Below, piece after piece: positions 1-5,352 of a stretch of 5,946 nucleotides of DNA. The notes under the pieces are model-generated. The model ran no database searches. It worked only from the letters and a program-made list of their open reading frames with translations, and had not been told where the DNA came from. The first letter of the stretch is position 1. Each line of letters begins with the position of its first letter. Source of the stretch: F23-D06 sp045600905 (GTDB taxonomy: Bacteria > Bacteroidota > Bacteroidia > Bacteroidales > WCHB1-69); NCBI GenBank assembly GCA_045600905.1, contig JAZRYT010000110.1:1-5946 (forward strand), read 5' to 3'. Both the position numbers and the translations under genes were made by a program.

Positions 1-22
1 AAGTCATATTCTGTACCCCCTG

Positions 23-48
23 AAAAGGCAGCCCGTTTAGGGCTGCCT
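23..48 (-). terminator. Hairpin terminator after the secreted-protein gene
   Basis: A perfect 9-bp stem is formed by AGGCAGCCC (26-34) and GGGCTGCCT (40-48) around a 5-base loop. Read on the minus strand, the stem runs into a short T run (TTTT, 26-23) and then CA, so it has the form of a Rho-independent terminator with a weak T tract. It lies about 140 bases past the stop codon of the minus-strand gene at 191-835 and would end that transcript. On the plus strand no T run follows the stem, so termination in that direction is unlikely. Confidence 0.65.
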
Positions 49-97
49 AAATGAACGAATGATTTGTTTATACTCTATAAAGTTCATCTATGCGCCC

Positions 98-196
98 GTT
101 CTTTCCCTTTGAATAATAAATCCATCCAGCTAATGCCACACTAACTGTCTATCATGGTCGTGAAGTATACCGCCGCTAACTCTATACAGCTTAATA
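98..196. repeat. Direct repeat, copy A (partner at 996-1089)
   Basis: Hand alignment with 996-1089 in the same orientation gives roughly two thirds identity over about 100 columns with a few short gaps. The best-conserved blocks are TAATGCCA (131-138), CTAT-ATG (149-156), GTATAC (165-170) and TATACAG-TTA (183-193). The stop codon of the secreted-protein gene (TTA, 191-193, read as TAA on the minus strand) lies at the right end of this copy. The rest is that gene's downstream region. It could be a duplicated 3' flank or a diverged dispersed element. Confidence 0.5.
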
Positions 197-835
197 AAAT
201 TGAACATTACCGCCCTTTAACGCCAAGGGATCAGACGAAGCATTTATGACGTAAATGAAATATTCGCCCGTTTTTTCAATCCCAAGTCTATATTCTCCAT
301 TTGCCTCTAAAAACTTTTCGCCCGGATACATCACGCCGTCCAGTATATATCCTACTACCAATGTTTGATCTCCTACCTCAGACGGATATTTCTCAAATTG
401 ATATACGAGCTCATCTCCATCGTTGCACATCCAACCGGCATCATTAGGTTGCCCAAAAATAGCCGCGCTTCCATTCGGTACAATTACTTCTGGTGTCACA
501 TTGTCTGCGGTTTCAAAACTGGTTATGTTGTCAGGCGGGAGCACTCCATCTGCAAGCAAACTCACTATCCCGTTTGTTTCTATATCATGGATTACGTATG
601 GTTTTTCCTGTATACCTTTCGTTGCCGTTAGCGGCGTATCGTCGTGTATCTCTTTTCCAATGAACTTACTATTTTCATCATCAATGAGAGCGGCGCGAGT
701 AAGTATATTATTATCAACATTATTAGAATCTGCGCGATCCATTGATTGATGTGCTGCCGCTACACCAAAAGACAAAGCCATCACTGCAACCAAACATACT
801 GCAGCCACAGCTATACGTTTCTTATTTGCCATCAT
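191..835 (-). CDS. Secreted protein of unknown function
   Basis: This encodes 214 residues that match no family I can name. Residues 1-28 form a clear Sec signal peptide: a basic start (NKKR), a hydrophobic core at about 9-27, and an Ala-rich end (VAAA) suited to signal peptidase I cleavage near residues 28-30. There is no lipobox and no later membrane segment, so the product is probably released. The mature part is acidic. Its C-terminal third (about 130-214) alternates short hydrophobic strands with turns (GDELVYQFEKY, GYILDG, EYFIYVINASSD), which suggests a beta-sandwich or adhesion-like domain. The start is set by AAAAGGAGA (841-849): the ATGs at 835 and 832 lie 5 and 8 bases beyond it, while the in-frame upstream start at 874 has no ribosome binding site. 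The gene is separated from the regulatory cluster by about 500 bases and may be transcribed alone, though I see no convincing promoter. Its 3' end lies inside a repeat that recurs at 996-1089. Confidence 0.8.
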   Translation of the reverse strand: MMANKKRIAVAAVCLVAVMALSFGVAAAHQSMDRADSNNVDNNILTRAALIDDENSKFIGKEIHDDTPLTATKGIQEKPYVIHDIETNGIVSLLADGVLPPDNITSFETADNVTPEVIVPNGSAAIFGQPNDAGWMCNDGDELVYQFEKYPSEVGDQTLVVGYILDGVMYPGEKFLEANGEYRLGIEKTGEYFIYVINASSDPLALKGGNVQFY

Positions 836-995
836 AACAATCTCCTTTTCTAAACAATAATATTTCACAACCAAGTTTAAACGGCTTGAGTTTCAGCAAC
901 TGCATCAATTCAGCTATTGGCTTTACCCGCCGCAGCAAAAGTGTCATTACCATTACAAAGGAAAGCTAAAGATCTTTTTAAGAATGAATCTGTCA

Positions 996-1089
996 GTTTT
1001 TTCCTAAATATAATAATTCTTTCATGGTAATGCCATACCAACTATTATGAGCTCGAAAGTATACACCCCCTATTTTATACAGTTTAGTA
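996..1089. repeat. Direct repeat, copy B (partner at 98-196)
   Basis: This is the second copy of the repeat at 98-196, in the same orientation. Shared blocks include TAATGCCA (1028-1035), CTATTATG (1042-1049), GTATAC (1059-1064) and TATACAGTTTA (1076-1086). The TTA at 1084-1086, which ends a small minus-strand open frame, aligns exactly with the stop codon of the secreted-protein gene in copy A. That fits a duplicated gene end whose coding part has decayed upstream of this copy. Confidence 0.45.
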
Positions 1090-1181
1090 CGCCACAACTG
1101 CACATTTACTGTAGGCAACTGACGGTCTGGCAAACAAGCCCTTTTTTATAGACTTAAGCTCATCTGTTGCTAATAAAAGGG

Positions 1182-1223
1182 AAACGTCCCTTTCTTTATA
1201 TAGTAACGAAGGAAGAGACGTTT
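1182..1223 (-). other. Long imperfect hairpin downstream of the membrane-protein gene
   Basis: The 15-base arms 1182-1196 and 1209-1223 pair at 13 positions, plus one G-U pair if transcribed from the minus strand, around a 12-base loop. On the minus strand the hairpin is followed by CCCTTTTATTA, a poor T tract. It lies about 110 bases past the stop at 1331-1333 and could stop or stabilise the 3' end of the cluster transcript. It overlaps copy 1 of the dispersed repeat, but the matching copy at 5121-5168 does not fold this way. Confidence 0.4.
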
Positions 1224-1242
1224 TAGGGACACTTGTTTTGAA
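1194..1242 (-). repeat. Dispersed repeat, copy 1 (inverted partner at 5121-5168)
   Basis: Read on the minus strand, this begins TTCAAAAC and continues through TGTCCC, AAAAC, GTCTCTTCCTTCGTTA and TATAAAG. The plus strand at 5121-5168 has the same order of blocks: TTCAAAC, TGTCCC, AAAACT, GTCTCTTCTTTCGTAA and TATAATAG. In the 26-base core from TGTCCC to TTCGT, about 22 positions agree. The two copies point away from each other and enclose the minus-strand cluster from 1331 to 5031. Confidence 0.6.
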
Positions 1243-1330
1243 TTTTTTATTTTTTGTAGCATCTACGACATTCAAAAAGAAGACTGTCGCAAATACGCAA
1301 CCCGGCTTTGAAAGAGCGAACTATTATTTA

Positions 1331-2002
1331 TTATTCTGCGATATATTCAAACCACTCGCCATCGATGTACACCCCTATTGTTCCCTCACTTATTGGAGCC
1401 CATGCTGTAATGATTCTTTCGTCTGATAACGGAAAGACAAGGCCCTTAACTTCTTCGCCAAAAATTACTTCACCAAAAGATTTTCCAGTGGCATTATATG
1501 GCATTGCATTGACAATAAAAACATCTGTTACTTCAAGATATGTTATTTGGTTATTTTCAGAATCAACAACAATATCTGTAACTGTATAATAAGTATCCTC
1601 CAACGCTTCAATTTCTTCCAAAAGGTCCATGCATAATGCTCTGTCAGTAATATAGAAAAATGGGTCTTTTCGTATAGTCGATTCACTGTTAATCATCAAG
1701 ACTGGAATGATAGTATTTCCATTCTTATCTAATCCTTCAATTTTAAATCCGTACCCCATCCGGCCTATTGAAATACCGGATTTTTTCATTTGATTAGTCT
1801 GAAGATTTCTTACAATCATATCAATATATATTTGATTATCAATCGTGAAACCAGTTCCTGTACGACCATCAAACACATTAATGTACGCAACCTCATCTGG
1901 GTTAATACTTTTTGCAAAAGTTTTTGGCATCATGTACCACACAAAGGCAATAGCTACCAAAACCAAAGCTACAATTATTGGAATATATATTTTCCTTTTC
2001 AT
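1331..2002 (-). CDS. Membrane-anchored extracytoplasmic protein, unknown function
   Basis: The product has 223 residues. A basic MKRK start is followed by one hydrophobic segment (about 6-24), so it is either an N-terminally anchored protein facing outward or a signal-anchor protein. Residues about 33-135 form a module (INVFDGRTGTGFTID, YIDMIVRNLQ, GYGFKIEG, IRKDPFFYIT, DLLEEIEAL) whose layout resembles the first extracytoplasmic section of the sensor protein encoded just upstream. Residues 136-223 appear to be a second small domain rich in beta strands. I cannot name a family with confidence. The ATG at 2002 is chosen because GAGGT lies about 8 bases upstream and the hydrophobic segment follows at once. 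A longer in-frame GTG start at 2107 would put a polar extension ahead of the anchor and has no clear ribosome binding site. It lies 104 bases downstream of the sensor gene and is probably cotranscribed, though I cannot rule out its own promoter in the gap. Confidence 0.75.
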   Translation of the reverse strand: MKRKIYIPIIVALVLVAIAFVWYMMPKTFAKSINPDEVAYINVFDGRTGTGFTIDNQIYIDMIVRNLQTNQMKKSGISIGRMGYGFKIEGLDKNGNTIIPVLMINSESTIRKDPFFYITDRALCMDLLEEIEALEDTYYTVTDIVVDSENNQITYLEVTDVFIVNAMPYNATGKSFGEVIFGEEVKGLVFPLSDERIITAWAPISEGTIGVYIDGEWFEYIAE

Positions 2003-2106
2003 AGTCACTACCTCAATAAAACTGAATTTCTTTCTGTTAAAGCAATGTGAGTTTACAACCGACACCACTCTGCAATTCGCTGTATCAGTCACGTGTTTAT
2101 CAAGCA

Positions 2107-3534
2107 CTATTCAATAGTCAATCTGAACAAACAAGCCCATCCGGTATACTCTGACCGTTTTGCTTGCTCAATATAATCACCTTCTTGAGCAATGACTATG
2201 CCAATATAGTATTTTCCAGGTTTTAGATTTGCTAATTCTGTGACGCTAAACAGATTGTCCATTTGCTGCATGGATTCATCAAAAGGAATTATGTACTGGA
2301 AGGAAACCTTATCAGCATAAGATACCGCAAAATCGTCTGAATAAACCAACTCAGGCAAATATGTTGCTTCTGTCCACTCAGTCAGTTCTCCATCAATGGG
2401 TGTTCCATCTGCAGCTATGATACCGTAATCTGTCCATTTGCTGCCGTAAGCAAAATGGAGGTAGGGATGTATTGTTTTTCCCGATGAACGAACAGTAATC
2501 AGATTCGCTGTATCAGAGGGAATATCCGGTCCGGCGTAGTTGTCAATCCTGTCATTCTCTCCTGTGCCATCAGGAGCCGCATAAAATGAATATCTGGCCG
2601 TGCCATTATATTCAGGGTTGCTGTTCCATTCAGCGATCACTTCATAGATATAGCCGCTGTCTTTCAGCTCTATACAAAAATTATAACCCACATAAGGCAA
2701 TAATTCCGCTTTGTTATCATTTTCTTCCGGATTACCCCAATACTTCTCGTCCCAACAACGAACGGTAACAGAATCAGGCGCAGGATCAAACAGGAGATTT
2801 GCGTCATTTGGCTTCATATGATCGATGGTTGAAAGCGTATTGTAATGAAGAACCGGGATAATCTCTCGGCTATTGCTATCCAGAGGATGCATGCTGTCGG
2901 TTTCTAATCCGCTCCATGTGTCTCCTTCAACATGGTACATCCATGAGGTGGTACCCTGCATTGCGGTTATAATTCGATCAGCGGTTTCAACTGTCAACTC
3001 CGGTGCATCCGTTAAGATATTGTTGTCAGATTTCTTCTTTTCTGTTCCAGGAGAATTTTCAATCATTTGAGCTCCGGATATGTCATTTTCTGACAGCATT
3101 TCCCTAAGAGCGTCAACAACCTCGATATCAACAGATGTCTCGTGGATAAACTGTCCGTTTTTCACTTCGTCCATATACCACGCATCCTCACGAAGAAGAT
3201 TGATATGGAGTTTAAGTCCGCCGTTAAGTTCCAGCACAAAGTATTCTTCCGGTTCCAACTTGGTTATGTCATTGTTCCAGTTTCGACCGTCATAATTCAG
3301 CAATTCAGAAAACGTCGAGAGTGTCTGTGGATCTGTTACAGTGACTTCTACTTTCTGCGGGGAATCGGAATACCAATAATGTGTGATCCCAAGCTTCTCA
3401 AGTTTGAAAGTCGTTTTTGGATTCGTCATAAAGCACACACCAACAACAATGCAAGCAACCACAGCGACAGCGATAATCCAAAATGCAGGTTTCTTATAGT
3501 TCAGCACAGATTTTGCCTTGTGAGTATTTGACAT
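2107..3534 (-). CDS. Orphan C-terminal sensor half of a BlaR1/MecR1-like (M56) protein
   Basis: The product has 475 residues. Residues 6-40 (KAKSVLNYKKPAFW, a hydrophobic segment at about 17-36, then TNPK) match the linker and last membrane segment found just after the protease domain in clostridial M56/BlaR1-like proteins. The long extracytoplasmic part follows the usual order for that group: a first module at about 43-150, a Ser/Lys-rich linker at 160-172, a module with SMHPL (214-218), VTVRCW (256-261) and GYIYEVIAEW (294-303), and a last module with PELVYSDDFAV and KYYIGIVI (394-449). The HExxH zinc protease and earlier membrane helices are entirely absent. This is not a sequencing frameshift: an in-frame TAA lies at 3550-3552, and AAAGGAG (3544-3550) sits 9 bases before the ATG. 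In BlaR1 the external domain senses a ligand and activates the protease; here that output is missing, so it may act as a ligand-binding or decoy sensor for the neighbouring sigma system. The gene follows the anti-sigma gene after 45 bases. Confidence 0.8.
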   Translation of the reverse strand: MSNTHKAKSVLNYKKPAFWIIAVAVVACIVVGVCFMTNPKTTFKLEKLGITHYWYSDSPQKVEVTVTDPQTLSTFSELLNYDGRNWNNDITKLEPEEYFVLELNGGLKLHINLLREDAWYMDEVKNGQFIHETSVDIEVVDALREMLSENDISGAQMIENSPGTEKKKSDNNILTDAPELTVETADRIITAMQGTTSWMYHVEGDTWSGLETDSMHPLDSNSREIIPVLHYNTLSTIDHMKPNDANLLFDPAPDSVTVRCWDEKYWGNPEENDNKAELLPYVGYNFCIELKDSGYIYEVIAEWNSNPEYNGTARYSFYAAPDGTGENDRIDNYAGPDIPSDTANLITVRSSGKTIHPYLHFAYGSKWTDYGIIAADGTPIDGELTEWTEATYLPELVYSDDFAVSYADKVSFQYIIPFDESMQQMDNLFSVTELANLKPGKYYIGIVIAQEGDYIEQAKRSEYTGWACLFRLTIE

Positions 3535-3579
3535 GTTTATAAACTCCTTTTATCATCTATTTTCTTTCGAATATTCGTA

Positions 3580-4260
3580 TTACTTAATTTCCATAGCGAT
3601 CTTTTTCAGCTCATCAATTGGAAGATTGCTGCGAAGCGTGAACAGGATGTGTTCATGCGTCCACAAAACCGTACTGTTTCCTTCATTGGTATTTGCGAAA
3701 GCCTCCTCGCCGTTAATATAGAACACCTCATATTTTGAGTTCTCTGTATTAAGTATCGTTTGATAGGAGTCGTTGGATATGAGTTGATCTCTCATAATCA
3801 CAATAAATGCTCCATCGTCCCGCGCATAAGTAATCCGTTCAAAGTCATCCTGTGTTTCTCTTTCTTTTTCAACCATACCCTCCGGGAAATAACCATAGAC
3901 CAATTCCGGAAGTACCTCCAGTTCCTCCTGACTGGAAACAAAGCGGTATTCTGTCAGATCATGATAAACCCGAACAACGACCTCGATAACATGTTCCCGG
4001 AATTCTGCATTAACGGCCATTGCAGTTGAGAAAGAAAATACGGCAACGATCAATACCGCGGCTACGGCCCGGCGCACGAAACGGAGCGTCTGATTGACAC
4101 GCGGGGAACGACGCTGCTCCTTCAAAAGCCTTTTCATGTCCTTTTTGAAATGAGCCGAAAACTCATGCTCAGGGACTTCCTCTTCCTGCGGCAGCGTAGA
4201 GAGCCACATATCCCTTGCTTTCCCAGCCTGCGAATATAACATTTCATCTGAAATAATCAT
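3580..4260 (-). CDS. DUF4367-type membrane protein, probable anti-sigma factor
   Basis: The product has 226 residues and no cysteine. The N-terminal part (about 1-60) is charged and predicted cytoplasmic (ARDMWLSTLPQEEE, HFKKDMKRLLKEQRR). One membrane segment follows at about 65-84, then an outward-facing region whose last 110 residues fit the DUF4367 pattern (YGYFPEGM, EEAFANTNEG, TVLWTHEHILFTLRSNLPIDELKKIA). Proteins of this layout are commonly encoded directly after ECF sigma genes in clostridia and are taken to hold the sigma factor at the membrane. Binding through the cytoplasmic segment is inferred; there is no zinc-binding ZAS motif. The start is well supported: AGGAGG (4268-4273) lies 7 bases before the ATG, and the ATGA at 4260-4257 overlaps the sigma stop codon, which points to translational coupling and matched amounts of the two proteins. 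Confidence 0.82.
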   Translation of the reverse strand: MIISDEMLYSQAGKARDMWLSTLPQEEEVPEHEFSAHFKKDMKRLLKEQRRSPRVNQTLRFVRRAVAAVLIVAVFSFSTAMAVNAEFREHVIEVVVRVYHDLTEYRFVSSQEELEVLPELVYGYFPEGMVEKERETQDDFERITYARDDGAFIVIMRDQLISNDSYQTILNTENSKYEVFYINGEEAFANTNEGNSTVLWTHEHILFTLRSNLPIDELKKIAMEIK

Positions 4261-4793
4261 TTTTCTGCCTCCTGTTCCTCAAGAATTTTGCCCAACTTCG
4301 CTTTTGCTCTCTGGATCGTCTTATGTACGTTTGCCTCTGTCATGGAGAGGAGGCCGGCAATTTCCTTTTCGGAAAATCCGCTGTCATACTTCAAAAGCAA
4401 CAGTTCCCTGTATCTTGTCGGAAGAAATGCGATTGCCCTTGCAAATGGCGACTGATCGGTAAACAGCGTGAGATCAGCAGCGTCCGGAACATTCAGCATC
4501 TCATCATCAAAGGAAACAGTGCTTTTCCGTTTTCTTGCCCGATAGAGGTCTATTGCTTTCCTCTCAACTATTGTTACGACCAAGTTCCTCGTTTTGGGAC
4601 ACTTCGCCACATCAATTTTTTCAATTATTTCTGCAACCTTCAAAAAGGCGTCATGTACGACGTCCTCGGAATCTCTTGAATCTCCTAAAATCTTACTCGC
4701 TACATAGAACATAAGATTTTTGTATTCGGTATATATGATCTCGAATTTCGCTTTATCCGAATCCGTTTCAATCATGGATAAGAAAATCAGCAT
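4257..4793 (-). CDS. ECF-family RNA polymerase sigma factor (sigma-70 group)
   Basis: The product has 178 residues, the usual size for an extracytoplasmic-function sigma factor. Region 2 (about 17-88) contains YKNLMFYVASKILGDSRDSEDVVHDAFLKV, which binds core polymerase and the -10 element. A short acidic linker (about 95-115) replaces region 3. Region 4 (about 118-167) carries the helix-turn-helix that reads the -35 element, with LPTRYRELLLLKYDSGF, SEKEIAGLLSM and VHKTIQRAKAKL. I chose the ATG at 4793 because GGAGGG (4799-4804) lies 5 bases upstream; the internal Met at codon 7 is less well placed. The gene begins 13 bases after the HTH gene ends and overlaps the DUF4367 gene by 4 bases, so the three are almost surely one transcript. 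Its target promoters cannot be told from the sequence. Confidence 0.92.
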   Translation of the reverse strand: MLIFLSMIETDSDKAKFEIIYTEYKNLMFYVASKILGDSRDSEDVVHDAFLKVAEIIEKIDVAKCPKTRNLVVTIVERKAIDLYRARKRKSTVSFDDEMLNVPDAADLTLFTDQSPFARAIAFLPTRYRELLLLKYDSGFSEKEIAGLLSMTEANVHKTIQRAKAKLGKILEEQEAEK

Positions 4794-4806
4794 ACAGTCC
4801 CTCCGT

Positions 4807-5031
4807 TCAGTGCTTATCTGAAAGTTCTGTTATTTCAAAGATGAATAGCTCCTCTATCGGGGCTTCAACCACCCGCGAAATATCTATCGCTAATTTCAAA
4901 GACGGATTATACTGTCCTTTTTCCAAGCGCATAATCGTCTCTCTGCGAACGCCTACCGCCTGCGCTAACTGCTCTTGTGTCAGTTCTTTCAGCAGACGGT
5001 ACTTTTTTAATTTACATGTAAATGCAGCCAT
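4807..5031 (-). CDS. Small Xre-family helix-turn-helix transcription regulator
   Basis: The product has 74 residues and is essentially a single Cro/C1-type HTH domain. The motif spans about residues 18-60: LTQEQLAQAVGV (helix 2 and turn), RRETIMRLEKG (recognition helix), then YNPSLKLAIDISRVV and IEELFIFE. There is no sensor or oligomerisation domain, so it probably acts as a DNA-binding dimer that is regulated by its amount or by a partner. The ATG at 5031 follows AAGGTGG (5036-5042) closely. An earlier in-frame ATG at 5061 would start inside the inverted repeat upstream and has only a GAGAG beside it. Being first in the cluster and having a palindromic site in its leader, it is a good candidate for an autoregulator of the whole cluster (inference). 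Confidence 0.88.
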   Translation of the reverse strand: MAAFTCKLKKYRLLKELTQEQLAQAVGVRRETIMRLEKGQYNPSLKLAIDISRVVEAPIEELFIFEITELSDKH

Positions 5032-5047
5032 AAAACCACCTTTTCCG

Positions 5048-5086
5048 TGTGATATATTCATCTCTCGACAGGATAAATATATCACA
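5048..5086. promoter_or_regulatory. Perfect 11-bp inverted repeat, likely operator of the HTH gene
   Basis: TGTGATATATT (5048-5058) and AATATATCACA (5076-5086) are exact reverse complements separated by 17 bases, so the arm centres lie 28 bases apart, close to three helical turns. The distal arm overlaps the candidate promoter of the HTH gene and the proximal arm sits just upstream of its ribosome binding site. That placement suits repression by a dimer or pair of dimers, most simply the HTH protein itself (inference). The arms could also pair in the transcript as a hairpin near the ribosome binding site. Confidence 0.55.
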
Positions 5087-5100
5087 TTTTGCTGTGACAA
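5072..5100 (-). promoter_or_regulatory. Candidate sigma-A promoter for the HTH-sigma cluster
   Basis: On the minus strand, TTGTCA (5100-5095) is one base from the consensus -35 TTGACA. A 17-base spacer leads to TTTATC (5077-5072), a poor -10 match. The weak -10 overlaps one arm of the inverted repeat, as expected for a regulated promoter. Transcription would begin about 35 bases upstream of the HTH start codon. Confidence 0.35.
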
Positions 5101-5120
5101 TCAACTTGCCAAATATGAAT

Positions 5121-5168
5121 TTCAAACGGTTGTCCCAAAACTGTCTCTTCTTTCGTAATTTATAATAG
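5121..5168 (+). repeat. Dispersed repeat, copy 2 (inverted partner at 1194-1242)
   Basis: This is the plus-strand copy of the repeat at 1194-1242. It ends in a consensus -10 hexamer TATAAT (5161-5166) followed by AGAGGAAAAG, while copy 1 has TATAAAG at the same place. I see no good -35 at the right distance, so promoter activity is uncertain. It may be the remains of a mobile-element end or a conserved promoter cassette. Confidence 0.6.
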
Positions 5169-5303
5169 AGGAAAAGTGTTCAGGAATGCCGTAACGATTA
5201 AAAAAGTTCTAAACCCCATAAACGAAAGTGCGCGTCAGTAAGTGTATGTTATGGATGTGTTACTCTAAATCAAAATTAAAACATAAAAATTTTTGAAAAT
5301 TTT

Positions 5304-5329
5304 TGTAAGATTTCTTCATCTTCGAAGTC
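5304..5329 (+). promoter_or_regulatory. ECF-type promoter of the second sigma gene
   Basis: TGTAAG (5304-5309) is separated by 15-17 bases from a GAAGTC/GTC element (5324-5329). This is the pattern of many ECF-dependent promoters, which have a TGTAAC/TGAAAC-like -35 and a short GTC-containing -10. The expected start near 5336-5338 leaves a leader of about 15 bases that begins just before the GGAGG. ECF genes often carry their own promoter type, so autoregulation is likely. The element also contains a loose hairpin (TAAGA...CTTC/GAAGTCTTA). Confidence 0.5.
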
Positions 5330-5352
5330 TTATAAGTGAAGGAGGTGACAGC

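Larger units (their letters stand above)
836..1330. other. Non-coding stretch holding two repeats and a hairpin
   Basis: I find no convincing gene in these 495 bases. It holds direct-repeat copy B (996-1089), copy 1 of the outward-facing repeat (1194-1242) and a long hairpin (1182-1223). A 63-codon open frame on the minus strand (1084-1275) begins at TTG, has no ribosome binding site and runs through the repeat, so I read it as a remnant. A 43-codon frame (822-953, minus) also lacks a ribosome binding site. The stretch probably records duplication and decay between the membrane-protein gene at 1331-2002 and the secreted-protein gene at 191-835. Confidence 0.5.
5032..5352. other. Divergent intergenic region between the two sigma systems
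   Basis: These 321 bases separate the minus-strand HTH gene from the plus-strand sigma gene. They hold the leader and candidate promoter of the HTH gene, an 11-bp inverted repeat, copy 2 of the outward-facing dispersed repeat (5121-5168) and an ECF-type promoter motif (5304-5329). Between about 5169 and 5300 I see only AT-rich DNA with no gene or strong structure. Confidence 0.6.

Noticed and set aside
822..953. 43-codon minus-strand frame (begins MVMTLLLRRVKP) overlapping the start of the secreted-protein gene by 14 bases
   Set aside because: There is no Shine-Dalgarno sequence before its ATG, and its length is within chance expectation. A leader peptide is possible but unsupported.
1084..1275. 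63-codon minus-strand open frame
   Set aside because: It starts at TTG with no ribosome binding site, crosses the dispersed repeat and hairpin, and ends inside the direct repeat. It reads as remnant sequence and not as a gene.
2003..2107. N-terminal extension of the membrane protein from a GTG at 2107
   Set aside because: It would place 35 polar residues before the membrane anchor and lacks a clear ribosome binding site, while ATG 2002 has GAGGT at good spacing.
5048..5086. CRP/FNR-type binding site suggested by the TGTGA...TCACA outer bases
   Set aside because: The arms are 17 bases apart instead of the 6 needed for a single CRP-type site, and nothing else points to a CRP-family regulator here.
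5293..5352. Longer start (TTG 5293) for the second sigma factor
   Set aside because: The extension would be read from within the ECF-type promoter motif; GTG 5353 has a near-perfect GGAGGT and matches the family's usual N-terminus.
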